Below, piece by piece: positions 1 through 5,044 of a DNA stretch of 5,551 nucleotides. The position numbers and the translations under genes are program-made. The notes beneath the pieces were generated by a model. That model was not told the origin of the DNA, did no database searches, and saw nothing but the letters and a program-made list of their open reading frames with translations. The first letter of the stretch is position 1. Every line of letters begins with the position of its first letter. The stretch comes from Desulfobacteraceae bacterium (lineage in GTDB: Bacteria; Desulfobacterota; Syntrophobacteria; BM002), in the NCBI GenBank assembly GCA_002899795.1, contig PPDG01000105.1, forward strand, positions 1 through 5,551, given 5' to 3'.

Positions 1-129
1 GCATCACCCACCTACCCCATAATTCCAACCAGCAGTAGCGCCAAAATGAGTTCCCTCACCACCAACTAACTACCTAAAATCACAACAAATTAAGACATGT
101 GATAAAAAGTCGCCTTGATGCTCTATTCC

Positions 130-145
130 TGGCAGGAAACTTGTA
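130..145 (+). promoter_or_regulatory. Candidate sigma-54 (-24/-12) promoter
   Basis: The sequence TGGCAG-GAAAC-TTGTA matches the RpoN consensus TGGCAC-N5-TTGCA/T in spacing and in most positions: GG of the -24 box and TTG of the -12 box are kept, while the last base of the -24 box and the C of the -12 box differ. The implied start is near 156, about 350 nt before the first gene. Catabolic operons for organic acids in anaerobes are often RpoN-dependent, which makes this plausible, but one element of this quality can arise by chance and no activator gene is in the window. Confidence 0.3.
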
Positions 146-187
146 ATAGGTTCTCAAGAAAGACGCAAGCCGTTTTACTTCTCATTC

Positions 188-197
188 GCTTATAAGC
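188..197. promoter_or_regulatory. Perfect 10-bp palindrome GCTTATAAGC, possible operator
   Basis: GCTTATAAGC is its own reverse complement. A second GCTTA occurs at 202-206, so TAAGC (193-197) and GCTTA (202-206) also form an inverted repeat around ATCC. It lies about 30-40 bp downstream of the start implied by the sigma-54-like element, where a dimeric repressor could act. The embedded TATAAG also resembles a -10 hexamer, but I find no -35 at a suitable distance. Confidence 0.2.
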
Positions 198-350
198 ATC
201 CGCTTAAGGATATTAAATCAAGAGTGCTTGGACTCCAAACCCTGGTGAATCTCGGATCAACTTCTTCGGCGGTGGACGAAAGGCTGGGTCACAGATGCTT
301 TTACCACTTACTTGACCCAATTCAATATACAACCATTCGCACTACCAGAA

Positions 351-384
351 AGGAGGTGAGAACTAAAACAAAAGACCGCCTCCT
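351..384 (+). promoter_or_regulatory. Orphan Shine-Dalgarno paired with anti-SD-like sequence
   Basis: AGGAGGTG (351-358) is a near-perfect Shine-Dalgarno, but no ATG, GTG or TTG follows at a usable distance. CGCCTCCT (377-384) can pair with all eight bases (one G-U), leaving an 18-nt A-rich loop. In the leader RNA this would be a stem that hides the ribosome-binding stretch. It may be a leader control element, a remnant of a lost gene start, or chance. Confidence 0.3.
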
Positions 385-430
385 CCCAGTTAGGTTTTCT
401 ATCCAAGGCGAAGTGACGTTGCGGGTCTGA

Positions 431-451
431 ATTACCGAATCTGATTACCGA
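431..451. repeat. Direct repeat ATTACCGA x2, 13-bp period
   Basis: ATTACCGA occurs at 431-438 and 444-451, separated by five bases. The 13-bp period is slightly more than one helical turn, as in some tandem regulator half-sites. It ends 56 bp before the first start codon. Short enough to be coincidental. Confidence 0.25.
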
Positions 452-470
452 CTAGGGGAGGACTGTGGCA

Positions 471-501
471 TTGGTTTCAAAAAAACCAACAGATGGGAGG
501 T
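471..501 (+). promoter_or_regulatory. Hairpin followed by strong ribosome binding site of gene 1
   Basis: TTGGTTT (471-477) and AAACCAA (483-489) form a perfect 7-bp stem with a CAAAA loop. Five bases later the Shine-Dalgarno GGGAGGT (495-501) precedes ATG 508 by six bases. This ribosome site decides the start: the earlier in-frame ATG at 493 overlaps the Shine-Dalgarno itself and has no ribosome site of its own. The stem does not cover the Shine-Dalgarno, so it more likely stabilises the mRNA 5' side or keeps the site open than blocks it. Confidence 0.45.
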
Positions 502-507
502 CAAAAG

Positions 508-1995
508 ATGGCAGAAAAGAAAGATGTAGAAATAAACAGCAGGGCCGACACCATTGATCTGATGCATCCCGACATCAGGCCCTGGCCGGTGACGCCGCCG
601 CCTTCGCCAGAAGAAGTGGCAAAGGTGTATGCCAAGAGGAAGGCGGAAGATTTCGGCAAATGGTGCGAGGACAACCTCAGGTATGAGTACGCCTTTGCTA
701 AACCTGAGGCCCTGCAAGGATTCAGGTTTGTCTGTGTCGGTCTCTGGAGAATGGGCCACAAGTTCTGCGGTGGTTTGCTCTGCGAGGCCGGGGCCGAGGT
801 TATCAACATCGAGCCCCCCGAAGGAGACCCTGCGCGGCAACTCACTCCCTTTGGCAGAAAGGAGTACATGCTCGAGAGCAAGGTTACGGGTGAGAAGTGC
901 GGCCTGGATTTCATCCACGAGATGAGGGGGCAGAAGTCCGTATCCCTGAACCTCGAGACCGAAGAGGGTCGTGAGATTTACAGGAGGTTGGTAGGCATGG
1001 CCGACGGGGTGATCGACGAGATGCCCGCGGGCTACATGGACAGTATTGGTCTGGGTTACAGGCACCTTTGCAAGGAGTTCCCCAGGCTGGTCTATCTGAA
1101 TATCGCGGTGCGCGGCACCTGGGGTCCCTACAAGGATAAGACGTCCAAGTTCGGCCAGTGGACCCTGGAGCCCTTTGGTGGCTGTTCCAACGCCTTCGTC
1201 CACAACACCGGCTTCCCCCAGGACCAACTCCCCAGAGAGAGCGGCGGCTCCCCCACCCGGTCCGGCGTCTGGTTTGCTGACTTTGTTGCCGGGGAGCAGG
1301 GGGCCAACACCCTGCTGGCTGCCCTTTACTGGAGGGACGAGTTCACCGGCGAGGGCCAGTTCTGCGAGGTAACCGGCGCCGAGACCCAGATGGACATCCT
1401 GGACTTTGACATCAGCTGGTACATGTTCAACGCCTCCATCAAGGCGAGGACGGGCGGCTGGGACCCCAACCTCAACCAGTACGAGTGGAACCCCTGCCGT
1501 GACGGCTACATGATGATCGGCGGTCAGACCGACCGGCTGTGGTACCGGATCGGCATGTGTATTGAGCGGGACTTCCCCCAGTTTGGCCGGCTGATCCACG
1601 AAGATCCCATCCTGAAGGAGATGGGCGGCAGGAACGCCCTGGAGATGCTGATCAAGACCTACACCCTCACCACCCGGTGGCTCAGGGACATCAACCGGAT
1701 CGAGGCCGAAGAGAAGCTTTTGGAATACGAGATCGCTGCCGGCCCGGTTCTGTACATCGATGAGGTCTCCGAGTTCCCCCACTTCGTGTACCGCCCCTGG
1801 GTCTGCACCATTGATACCGATCACTACGGGACCCTGCTTTTCTCGGTGTCACCAAACAACTACGCGATGAGGACATCGCACCGGGTCAAACAGTTGGGCA
1901 GGCCCCTCGGGTACGATAACTACGAGGTCTACATGAAATTGTGCGGTATAGGTCAAACAGAAGTCAACGAACTCAAGGAGAAGGGGGTTATATAA
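508..1995 (+). CDS. Class III CoA-transferase (CaiB/BaiF family), subunit 1
   Basis: Cytosolic enzyme, 495 aa, expected to move CoA from a donor thioester (often succinyl-CoA) to an organic acid through an aspartyl-CoA anhydride. Start ATG 508 is chosen for its Shine-Dalgarno. The family core begins near residue 69 (LQGFRF), followed by GAEVINIEPPEGDPAR (95-110), the Leu-x-x-Glu-Glu-Gly-Arg and Ala-Asp-Gly segments (about 149-175), and a Pro-Arg-Leu-Val-Tyr...Gly-Pro-Tyr stretch near 195-210. D258, in FADFVAGEQGANTLLAAL, sits exactly where formyl-CoA transferase has its catalytic Asp169, 15 residues before the Leu of LLAAL. The C-terminal LGRPLGYDNYEVY and a final Leu-x-x-x-Gly-Val-Ile are also family-typical. 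At 495 aa it is longer than the usual 400 or so, mostly because of a 68-residue N-terminal extension. No signal peptide or membrane segment. One base separates it from the next transferase, as in BbsE/BbsF-type heteromeric enzymes. Substrate unknown. Confidence 0.93.
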   Translation: MAEKKDVEINSRADTIDLMHPDIRPWPVTPPPSPEEVAKVYAKRKAEDFGKWCEDNLRYEYAFAKPEALQGFRFVCVGLWRMGHKFCGGLLCEAGAEVINIEPPEGDPARQLTPFGRKEYMLESKVTGEKCGLDFIHEMRGQKSVSLNLETEEGREIYRRLVGMADGVIDEMPAGYMDSIGLGYRHLCKEFPRLVYLNIAVRGTWGPYKDKTSKFGQWTLEPFGGCSNAFVHNTGFPQDQLPRESGGSPTRSGVWFADFVAGEQGANTLLAALYWRDEFTGEGQFCEVTGAETQMDILDFDISWYMFNASIKARTGGWDPNLNQYEWNPCRDGYMMIGGQTDRLWYRIGMCIERDFPQFGRLIHEDPILKEMGGRNALEMLIKTYTLTTRWLRDINRIEAEEKLLEYEIAAGPVLYIDEVSEFPHFVYRPWVCTIDTDHYGTLLFSVSPNNYAMRTSHRVKQLGRPLGYDNYEVYMKLCGIGQTEVNELKEKGVI

Positions 1996-1996
1996 G

Positions 1997-3427
1997 ATGC
2001 ATAAACTCAAGTATAACAAAGATCCACGTGAAACAAGACTTGAGGATCTGCCGGGCCCCAAGAGCAAGGAAGAGCTCGATGAGATGAAGATGCCCTATGA
2101 GGATTACTGTAAGGCCAAGTTCGATCCGGGCAACGAGTTCGGCAAGCCCCAGTCTCTGAAGGGCATCAGGTGGATGAGCACCACCATGTACATCTTCACG
2201 CCTCATTCCGTCAGCAATCTGGCCGAGCTCGGGGCTGAGGTGATCAAGGTGGAGATGCCGCGGATGGGTGATCCCATGCGGCACTGTGCTCCGTTTAACG
2301 AGACCTATCTCTATCCCTTGCACGACACCAGGCCCATGACCGGTACAGGTATGGGGTATTTGAACGCCAATCCCAACGAGTATCACATCACCATGGACTA
2401 CCACCTGGACGAGATGAAGGAGGCCTTCTACTCCCTGGTGAAGATGTCCGATGGGCTTACCGAATGCTACCGCCCCGGCACCTTTGACAGGTGGAGCCAG
2501 AGTTACCGCTTCCTCCAGGAAATGAACCCCAGGTTCATCTATGTCTGGGGCGGCGGTTTTGGTTACGGGCCCAAGGTCTTTGGCGGCTCCTACGACATTC
2601 TGGGGCAGGCCCACGCCGGGCTGGCCTCGGTAACCGGCTTCCATGAGAGTTTTGGCGGCCACTGCACCAAGCACTCCAACTGGTGCATCGACTGGTACTC
2701 CGGCACCCAGATCACCTTCGGGATTCTGGCGGCCATGCACTGGCGGCGGAAGACCGGGCTGGGCACCATGATCGAGTTCTCCCAGGTGCAGGCAGCCACC
2801 AGGTGTCTGGGCTTTGCGGCACCGCTCTACGGCAGATTCGGCATTGTCAGGCAGCGCTGGGGCAACTGGGACACTCAGCTTTGCGCCCACGGCATCATTC
2901 TCTGCGGCAAGTCCGACTTCCCGGATGCCAAGAACCCGCAGGAAAAGTATTGCGCCAGGTACGCCATGATCAGTGCCTTCCAGGATGAGGACTTCGCAGA
3001 GCTTTGCAAGATCACCGGCAACAAAGGGTTGCTCGACAAATACAAGGCTCACGATGAGAGGGTCAAGGCCGAGGCTCAGGTGGAAATCTACGCGGCTCTG
3101 GAAAAGTGGGCTGCTGACAAGAACAGGTCCGAGGTGGTCAAGACCTGCCAGGATGCCGGGCTTCTGGCCGAGCCGGTGATGAACGACAAGGAGGTCTACG
3201 AGTCTGATCACTGGAGGACCAGGGGGACCGTCAGGTGGCAGGAGGATCCCATCTTTGGAGATGTAGGCGTGATGGGTACCTACGGTGCCGGCCTGATGGA
3301 GAAGACTCCCCGGAGACTGTACTGGATCTGGCGGCCGGTTGGTGCCGATAACGTCAAGATCTACCACGAGATGCTCGGCTATCCAACGGCAACCATCGAA
3401 GAGTGGTATGAGAAGGCCTGGATATAA
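1997..3427 (+). CDS. Class III CoA-transferase (CaiB/BaiF family), subunit 2
   Basis: Second CoA-transferase, 476 aa, clearly different from the first. The family core starts near residue 54 (LKGIRW) with GAEVIKVE at 79-86 and a Met-Gly-Asp-Pro-Met-Arg loop just after. D232, in IDWYSGTQITFGILAAM, lies at the same distance from the Leu-Ala-Ala motif as Asp169 of formyl-CoA transferase, and is followed by the expected WRRKTGLGTMIEFSQVQA. The N-terminal 53 residues are an extension ending in Phe-Gly-Lys-Pro-x-x-Leu-x-Gly-x-Arg, mirroring Phe-Ala-Lys-Pro-x-x-Leu-x-Gly-x-Arg in subunit 1, so the two extensions look related. The C-terminus (from about 390) is Trp-rich and less typical. ATG 1997 starts one base after the stop of gene 1, with AAGGAG (1975-1980) and GGGGGT (1983-1988) upstream inside that gene, so translation is probably coupled. 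With gene 1 it most likely forms a heteromeric enzyme, as in succinyl-CoA:benzylsuccinate CoA-transferase; this is inferred from pairing only. Confidence 0.92.
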   Translation: MHKLKYNKDPRETRLEDLPGPKSKEELDEMKMPYEDYCKAKFDPGNEFGKPQSLKGIRWMSTTMYIFTPHSVSNLAELGAEVIKVEMPRMGDPMRHCAPFNETYLYPLHDTRPMTGTGMGYLNANPNEYHITMDYHLDEMKEAFYSLVKMSDGLTECYRPGTFDRWSQSYRFLQEMNPRFIYVWGGGFGYGPKVFGGSYDILGQAHAGLASVTGFHESFGGHCTKHSNWCIDWYSGTQITFGILAAMHWRRKTGLGTMIEFSQVQAATRCLGFAAPLYGRFGIVRQRWGNWDTQLCAHGIILCGKSDFPDAKNPQEKYCARYAMISAFQDEDFAELCKITGNKGLLDKYKAHDERVKAEAQVEIYAALEKWAADKNRSEVVKTCQDAGLLAEPVMNDKEVYESDHWRTRGTVRWQEDPIFGDVGVMGTYGAGLMEKTPRRLYWIWRPVGADNVKIYHEMLGYPTATIEEWYEKAWI

Positions 3428-3442
3428 AAGGAGGGATGAACT

Positions 3443-3928
3443 GTGTGTGACATAATCTGGTGCAAAAAAGATGTGGGCGGAAAACCCTGTGACACCGTTA
3501 ACTACCTGGATCCTTACTGTTTCTGGAACTGGGAAGGCACAATCAACTGTGCCGAATGCGGTGCAGTCTACTTCATCCACATGATCCAGGGCCACATGTA
3601 CAAGGGCCCGGAGGACAGGCCCGGCGAGAAGCCTGACACCAGCCCACTTTATGCGGATAAACCCTTGGACGGCTACTCCAACTATAGTCCGGGTATAGAG
3701 GGCAAGACCAGGCCCTTCCAGTGTCTGCCCAGGGACATCTACCTGGGTGTGCCCGACATGGTGAAGTTCAGCATACGGGGCAAGCCGGTGAGGGGTTGGC
3801 GACCGCAGCCGCCCGACGGCGGCATAGCCGGAAGCTACCCATTCAACTGGGATATCCAGAGGCTGTCTCCTGAGGTATGGGAAGAGTATCAGGAGAAGAA
3901 GAAAAAGGGCGAAGTGACGGACTGGTAA
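3443..3928 (+). CDS. Cys/Trp-rich protein of unknown function, probable metal site
   Basis: I do not recognise this 161-aa protein. The start is GTG 3443, eight bases after AAGGAGG (3428-3434); the ATG at 3436 is out of frame and stops after four codons. The first 40 residues hold six cysteines (C2, C7, C16, C26, C36, C39), the last two as Cys-Ala-Glu-Cys-Gly; a seventh is C94. This suggests a zinc ribbon or an iron-sulfur site. The rest is rich in Trp, Tyr, Pro and Gly with few hydrophobic runs, and ends in a charged Glu/Lys tail. No signal peptide or membrane helix, so cytosolic. It lies 15 nt after the transferases and 18 nt before the four-Cys protein, so it should be co-expressed. It does not fit the DUF35 zinc-ribbon/OB-fold arrangement (as in BbsA), since the paired CxxC-CxxC ribbon is missing. 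A structural or electron-carrying accessory subunit is a guess. Confidence 0.85.
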   Translation: MCDIIWCKKDVGGKPCDTVNYLDPYCFWNWEGTINCAECGAVYFIHMIQGHMYKGPEDRPGEKPDTSPLYADKPLDGYSNYSPGIEGKTRPFQCLPRDIYLGVPDMVKFSIRGKPVRGWRPQPPDGGIAGSYPFNWDIQRLSPEVWEEYQEKKKKGEVTDW

Positions 3929-3946
3929 TAAAGAAAGGAGTAGCAG

Positions 3947-4174
3947 ATGGCAGAGTTAACGCCGCAAGAATTCCTTGACAAGGTATTGAAGCCGGACAAG
4001 GAGTCTGATCATAAATGTTGGGACTGCAAGCACCTCAAGCCTGTGATCGAAGGCTCCAGTTTCCCTCCGGCGGACCTTATTGGCTATTGCATGAAGATTC
4101 ACTGGCCGTTCTACTGGGGCGTGGCGGAGTTCAACGTGGTCAAGAAGTGCTACGCCTTCGAATCGAAGAAGTAG
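3947..4174 (+). CDS. Small four-Cys protein, BssB/BssC-like iron-sulfur subunit
   Basis: A 75-aa protein with ATG 3947 preceded by AAAGGAG (3934-3940) at six bases. Its cysteines C24, C27, C48 and C68 make the pattern CxxC-x20-C-x19-C, within KCWDCKHL, IGYCMK and KKCYAFESKK. As I remember the family, the beta and gamma subunits of benzylsuccinate synthase and other fumarate-adding glycyl radical enzymes are 60-80 aa, HiPIP-like, and bind one [4Fe-4S] cluster with a CxxC, then Gly-x-Cys, an aromatic Trp-containing stretch, then Cys-x-x-Phe near the C-terminus; this protein fits each element. The first 20 residues are a short charged helix-like lead. In those enzymes the small subunits stabilise and gate the large subunit, but no large subunit is present here, so it may serve a different partner, possibly the transferases. 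Fold assignment is moderate; function is open. Confidence 0.75.
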   Translation: MAELTPQEFLDKVLKPDKESDHKCWDCKHLKPVIEGSSFPPADLIGYCMKIHWPFYWGVAEFNVVKKCYAFESKK

Positions 4175-4176
4175 CC

Positions 4177-4509
4177 ATGGAAGCAAACGTCATAAAGGAA
4201 CTCGAGGACCTCAAGAGCATGGTGCTCAGATGGAAGAGGAGCTATCTTGGCTGGGTGCCAGACGACGGGGAGGGTGAATATCTGCTTGAGGAGTTTTCGG
4301 AAGAGATCTCCAGGCATATCTCTCCGTTCGCCAACAGGTTGTTCCAGAACGATCATCTCACCTGGTCTGAGACTCAAGAGTTCCTAAACTATTGCTACAG
4401 CCAGGTTGAGGAAGTTCGCGAAGCAGTGGAACAAGCGAACAGCAAACAACGTGAAAAAGCATCCGAGCATAAGCTTGTGGAGTTTTCCTCATACAAATGG
4501 AGGAAATAG
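4177..4509 (+). CDS. Small helical protein of unknown function
   Basis: Unrecognised 110-aa protein. The start chosen is ATG 4177, two bases after the stop of the four-Cys gene; the open frame extends further upstream to 4015, but that part overlaps the previous gene and looks like its shadow. There is no strong Shine-Dalgarno (only GAAGAAG just upstream), so translation is probably coupled. The protein is charged and amphipathic: residues 1-20 and 34-56 look helical, a Trp-Val-Pro-Asp-Asp-Gly-Glu-Gly turn lies at 26-33, and 63-98 form a long Glu/Gln/Lys-rich helix that could be a coiled coil. There is one Cys (C73), so no metal site is evident. No signal or membrane segment. It may be a small accessory subunit in the same complex. 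The last codons fall in an inverted repeat next to a REP-like element, so the natural C-terminus may have been altered. Confidence 0.75.
   Translation: MEANVIKELEDLKSMVLRWKRSYLGWVPDDGEGEYLLEEFSEEISRHISPFANRLFQNDHLTWSETQEFLNYCYSQVEEVREAVEQANSKQREKASEHKLVEFSSYKWRK
4484..4506 (+). repeat. 7-bp inverted repeat across the end of gene 5
   Basis: TTTCCTC (4484-4490) and GAGGAAA (4500-4506) form a perfect stem with a 9-nt loop. It spans the last codons of the 110-aa gene; the TAG stop (4507-4509) follows directly. There is no T-tract, so it is not a terminator. It marks the left edge of the repeat-like stretch that fills the gap before gene 6. Confidence 0.4.
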
Positions 4510-4575
4510 GGACGGTTACAGCATTTTGGGACAGCATCATTCGCGGCTGGAAAGCCGCTCCCACAGAGTCCTGCG
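4500..4575. repeat. REP-like intergenic repeat with GGAA tetraloop hairpin
   Basis: GCGGCT (4543-4548), loop GGAA (4549-4552) and AGCCGC (4553-4558) form a perfect 6-bp GC-rich stem with a GNRA-type tetraloop. The reading TTCGCGGCTGG...GCCGCTCCCACAG closely resembles bacterial REP elements, and the preceding GAAATAGGGACGGTTAC resembles another dispersed repeat often seen in anaerobe genomes; both likenesses are from memory and unchecked. It occupies the only sizeable gap in the operon and could stabilise the upstream mRNA or lower expression of the last gene. There is no T-tract after the stem, so full termination is unlikely. Confidence 0.5.
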
Positions 4576-4618
4576 AGACCAAGCTTATGCTGCGAATACA
4601 CTTAAAAGGAGGTAGAGC

Positions 4619-5044
4619 ATGCCTGAGAAATGCCGCGTGGGTGTTTGCGGGTTCGACCCCATGCTCGTCAAAGGGTATGTGAAGACAGGCTTTCGAGGCC
4701 TGTGGTGGCACATATCAGACGAGATCTACGAGGATTACAACGTCAAGCCCAATGACAAGATTTCTGGTACGCTGCTCAAGGTCTACATTGGCACAACTGG
4801 TAAGATGACCCATGAGCCCAACGAGGACTTTGAGTGGCAACTGTCCATGGAGTCTGGGCTTGCCGTGTTGCTTCCTGCTGAGGCCATCGTCAAGTACGAG
4901 CTCACGGAATTTCACTTCCTGGAGTTGGTCGTTAACAAGATCAATGACCAGGAAGTCTATGCCGGCGAAGACAAGGTGAGCGTCAAAATGTGGCCTGAGG
5001 AGAAGATGAAGCTGCATTACACCCTTGATTTCATCGCTCCATAA
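4619..5044 (+). CDS. Beta-rich protein of unknown function
   Basis: Unrecognised 141-aa protein with a very strong ribosome site: AAAGGAGGT (4605-4613), five bases before ATG 4619. Two cysteines sit at the N-terminus (C5, C10 in KCRVGVCGF). The middle alternates hydrophobic and polar residues as beta strands do: VKPNDKISGTLLKVYIG (about 42-58), then GLAVLLPAEAIVKYELTEFHFLELVVNKI. The Val-Lys-Pro-Asn-Asp-Lys-Ile-x-Gly turn recalls small beta-barrel proteins and, distantly, the AbrB/SpoVT swapped-hairpin fold, but I would not call it a regulator on that. No signal peptide or membrane helix. It is separated from gene 5 by 109 nt with a hairpin yet lies before the shared terminator, so it is probably part of the same transcript with its own strong translation start. 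It could be an accessory protein or have its own role. Confidence 0.85.
   Translation: MPEKCRVGVCGFDPMLVKGYVKTGFRGLWWHISDEIYEDYNVKPNDKISGTLLKVYIGTTGKMTHEPNEDFEWQLSMESGLAVLLPAEAIVKYELTEFHFLELVVNKINDQEVYAGEDKVSVKMWPEEKMKLHYTLDFIAP

Larger units (their letters stand above)
1..494. other. Non-coding upstream region with candidate control elements
   Basis: I see no convincing gene in this stretch. It is AT-richer than the operon, and open frames here are short, lack a start codon at a proper distance from a ribosome site, and have unremarkable translations. Bases 1-110 are A/C-rich and unremarkable. From about 110 onward there are several candidate regulatory elements, listed separately: a sigma-54-like element, a palindrome, a Shine-Dalgarno/anti-Shine-Dalgarno pair, a direct repeat and a hairpin next to the first gene. 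If transcription starts near the sigma-54-like element, the mRNA leader would be roughly 350 nt, long enough for RNA-level control. Confidence 0.6.

Noticed and set aside
1..60. Hydrophobic reading on the minus strand (Leu/Ala/Val-rich, ending in a stop near position 14) that could be a signal-peptide start
   Set aside because: Only about 15 codons before a stop; too short to support a gene or pseudogene call.
224..430. Possible 68-aa gene in the leader
   Set aside because: No ribosome site precedes its start, the translation has no recognisable features, and the strong Shine-Dalgarno in the region lies inside it rather than before it.
493..507. Earlier start of the first transferase at ATG 493
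   Set aside because: The codon overlaps the Shine-Dalgarno that serves ATG 508 and has no ribosome site of its own.
445..1824. Long open frame (459 codons) on the minus strand opposite the first transferase
   Set aside because: It lies fully antisense to a gene with clear family motifs, has no ribosome site, and its translation is a Val/Leu/Gly/Pro/His-rich pattern typical of the complement of a GC-rich gene.
1988..3595. Long open frame (535 codons) on the minus strand opposite the second transferase
   Set aside because: Same reasoning: low-complexity antisense translation, no recognisable domain, and it crosses two real gene boundaries on the other strand.
3443..3928. DUF35 (BbsA-like) zinc-ribbon/OB-fold protein as identity of the 161-aa gene
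   Set aside because: The cysteine spacing does not give the paired CxxC-CxxC ribbon and the C-terminal half lacks an evident OB-fold strand pattern.
4015..4176. Longer N-terminus for the 110-aa protein, starting at 4015
   Set aside because: This part overlaps the four-Cys gene, lacks a ribosome site, and its translation is unlike the helical downstream protein. ATG 4177 fits the tight operon spacing.
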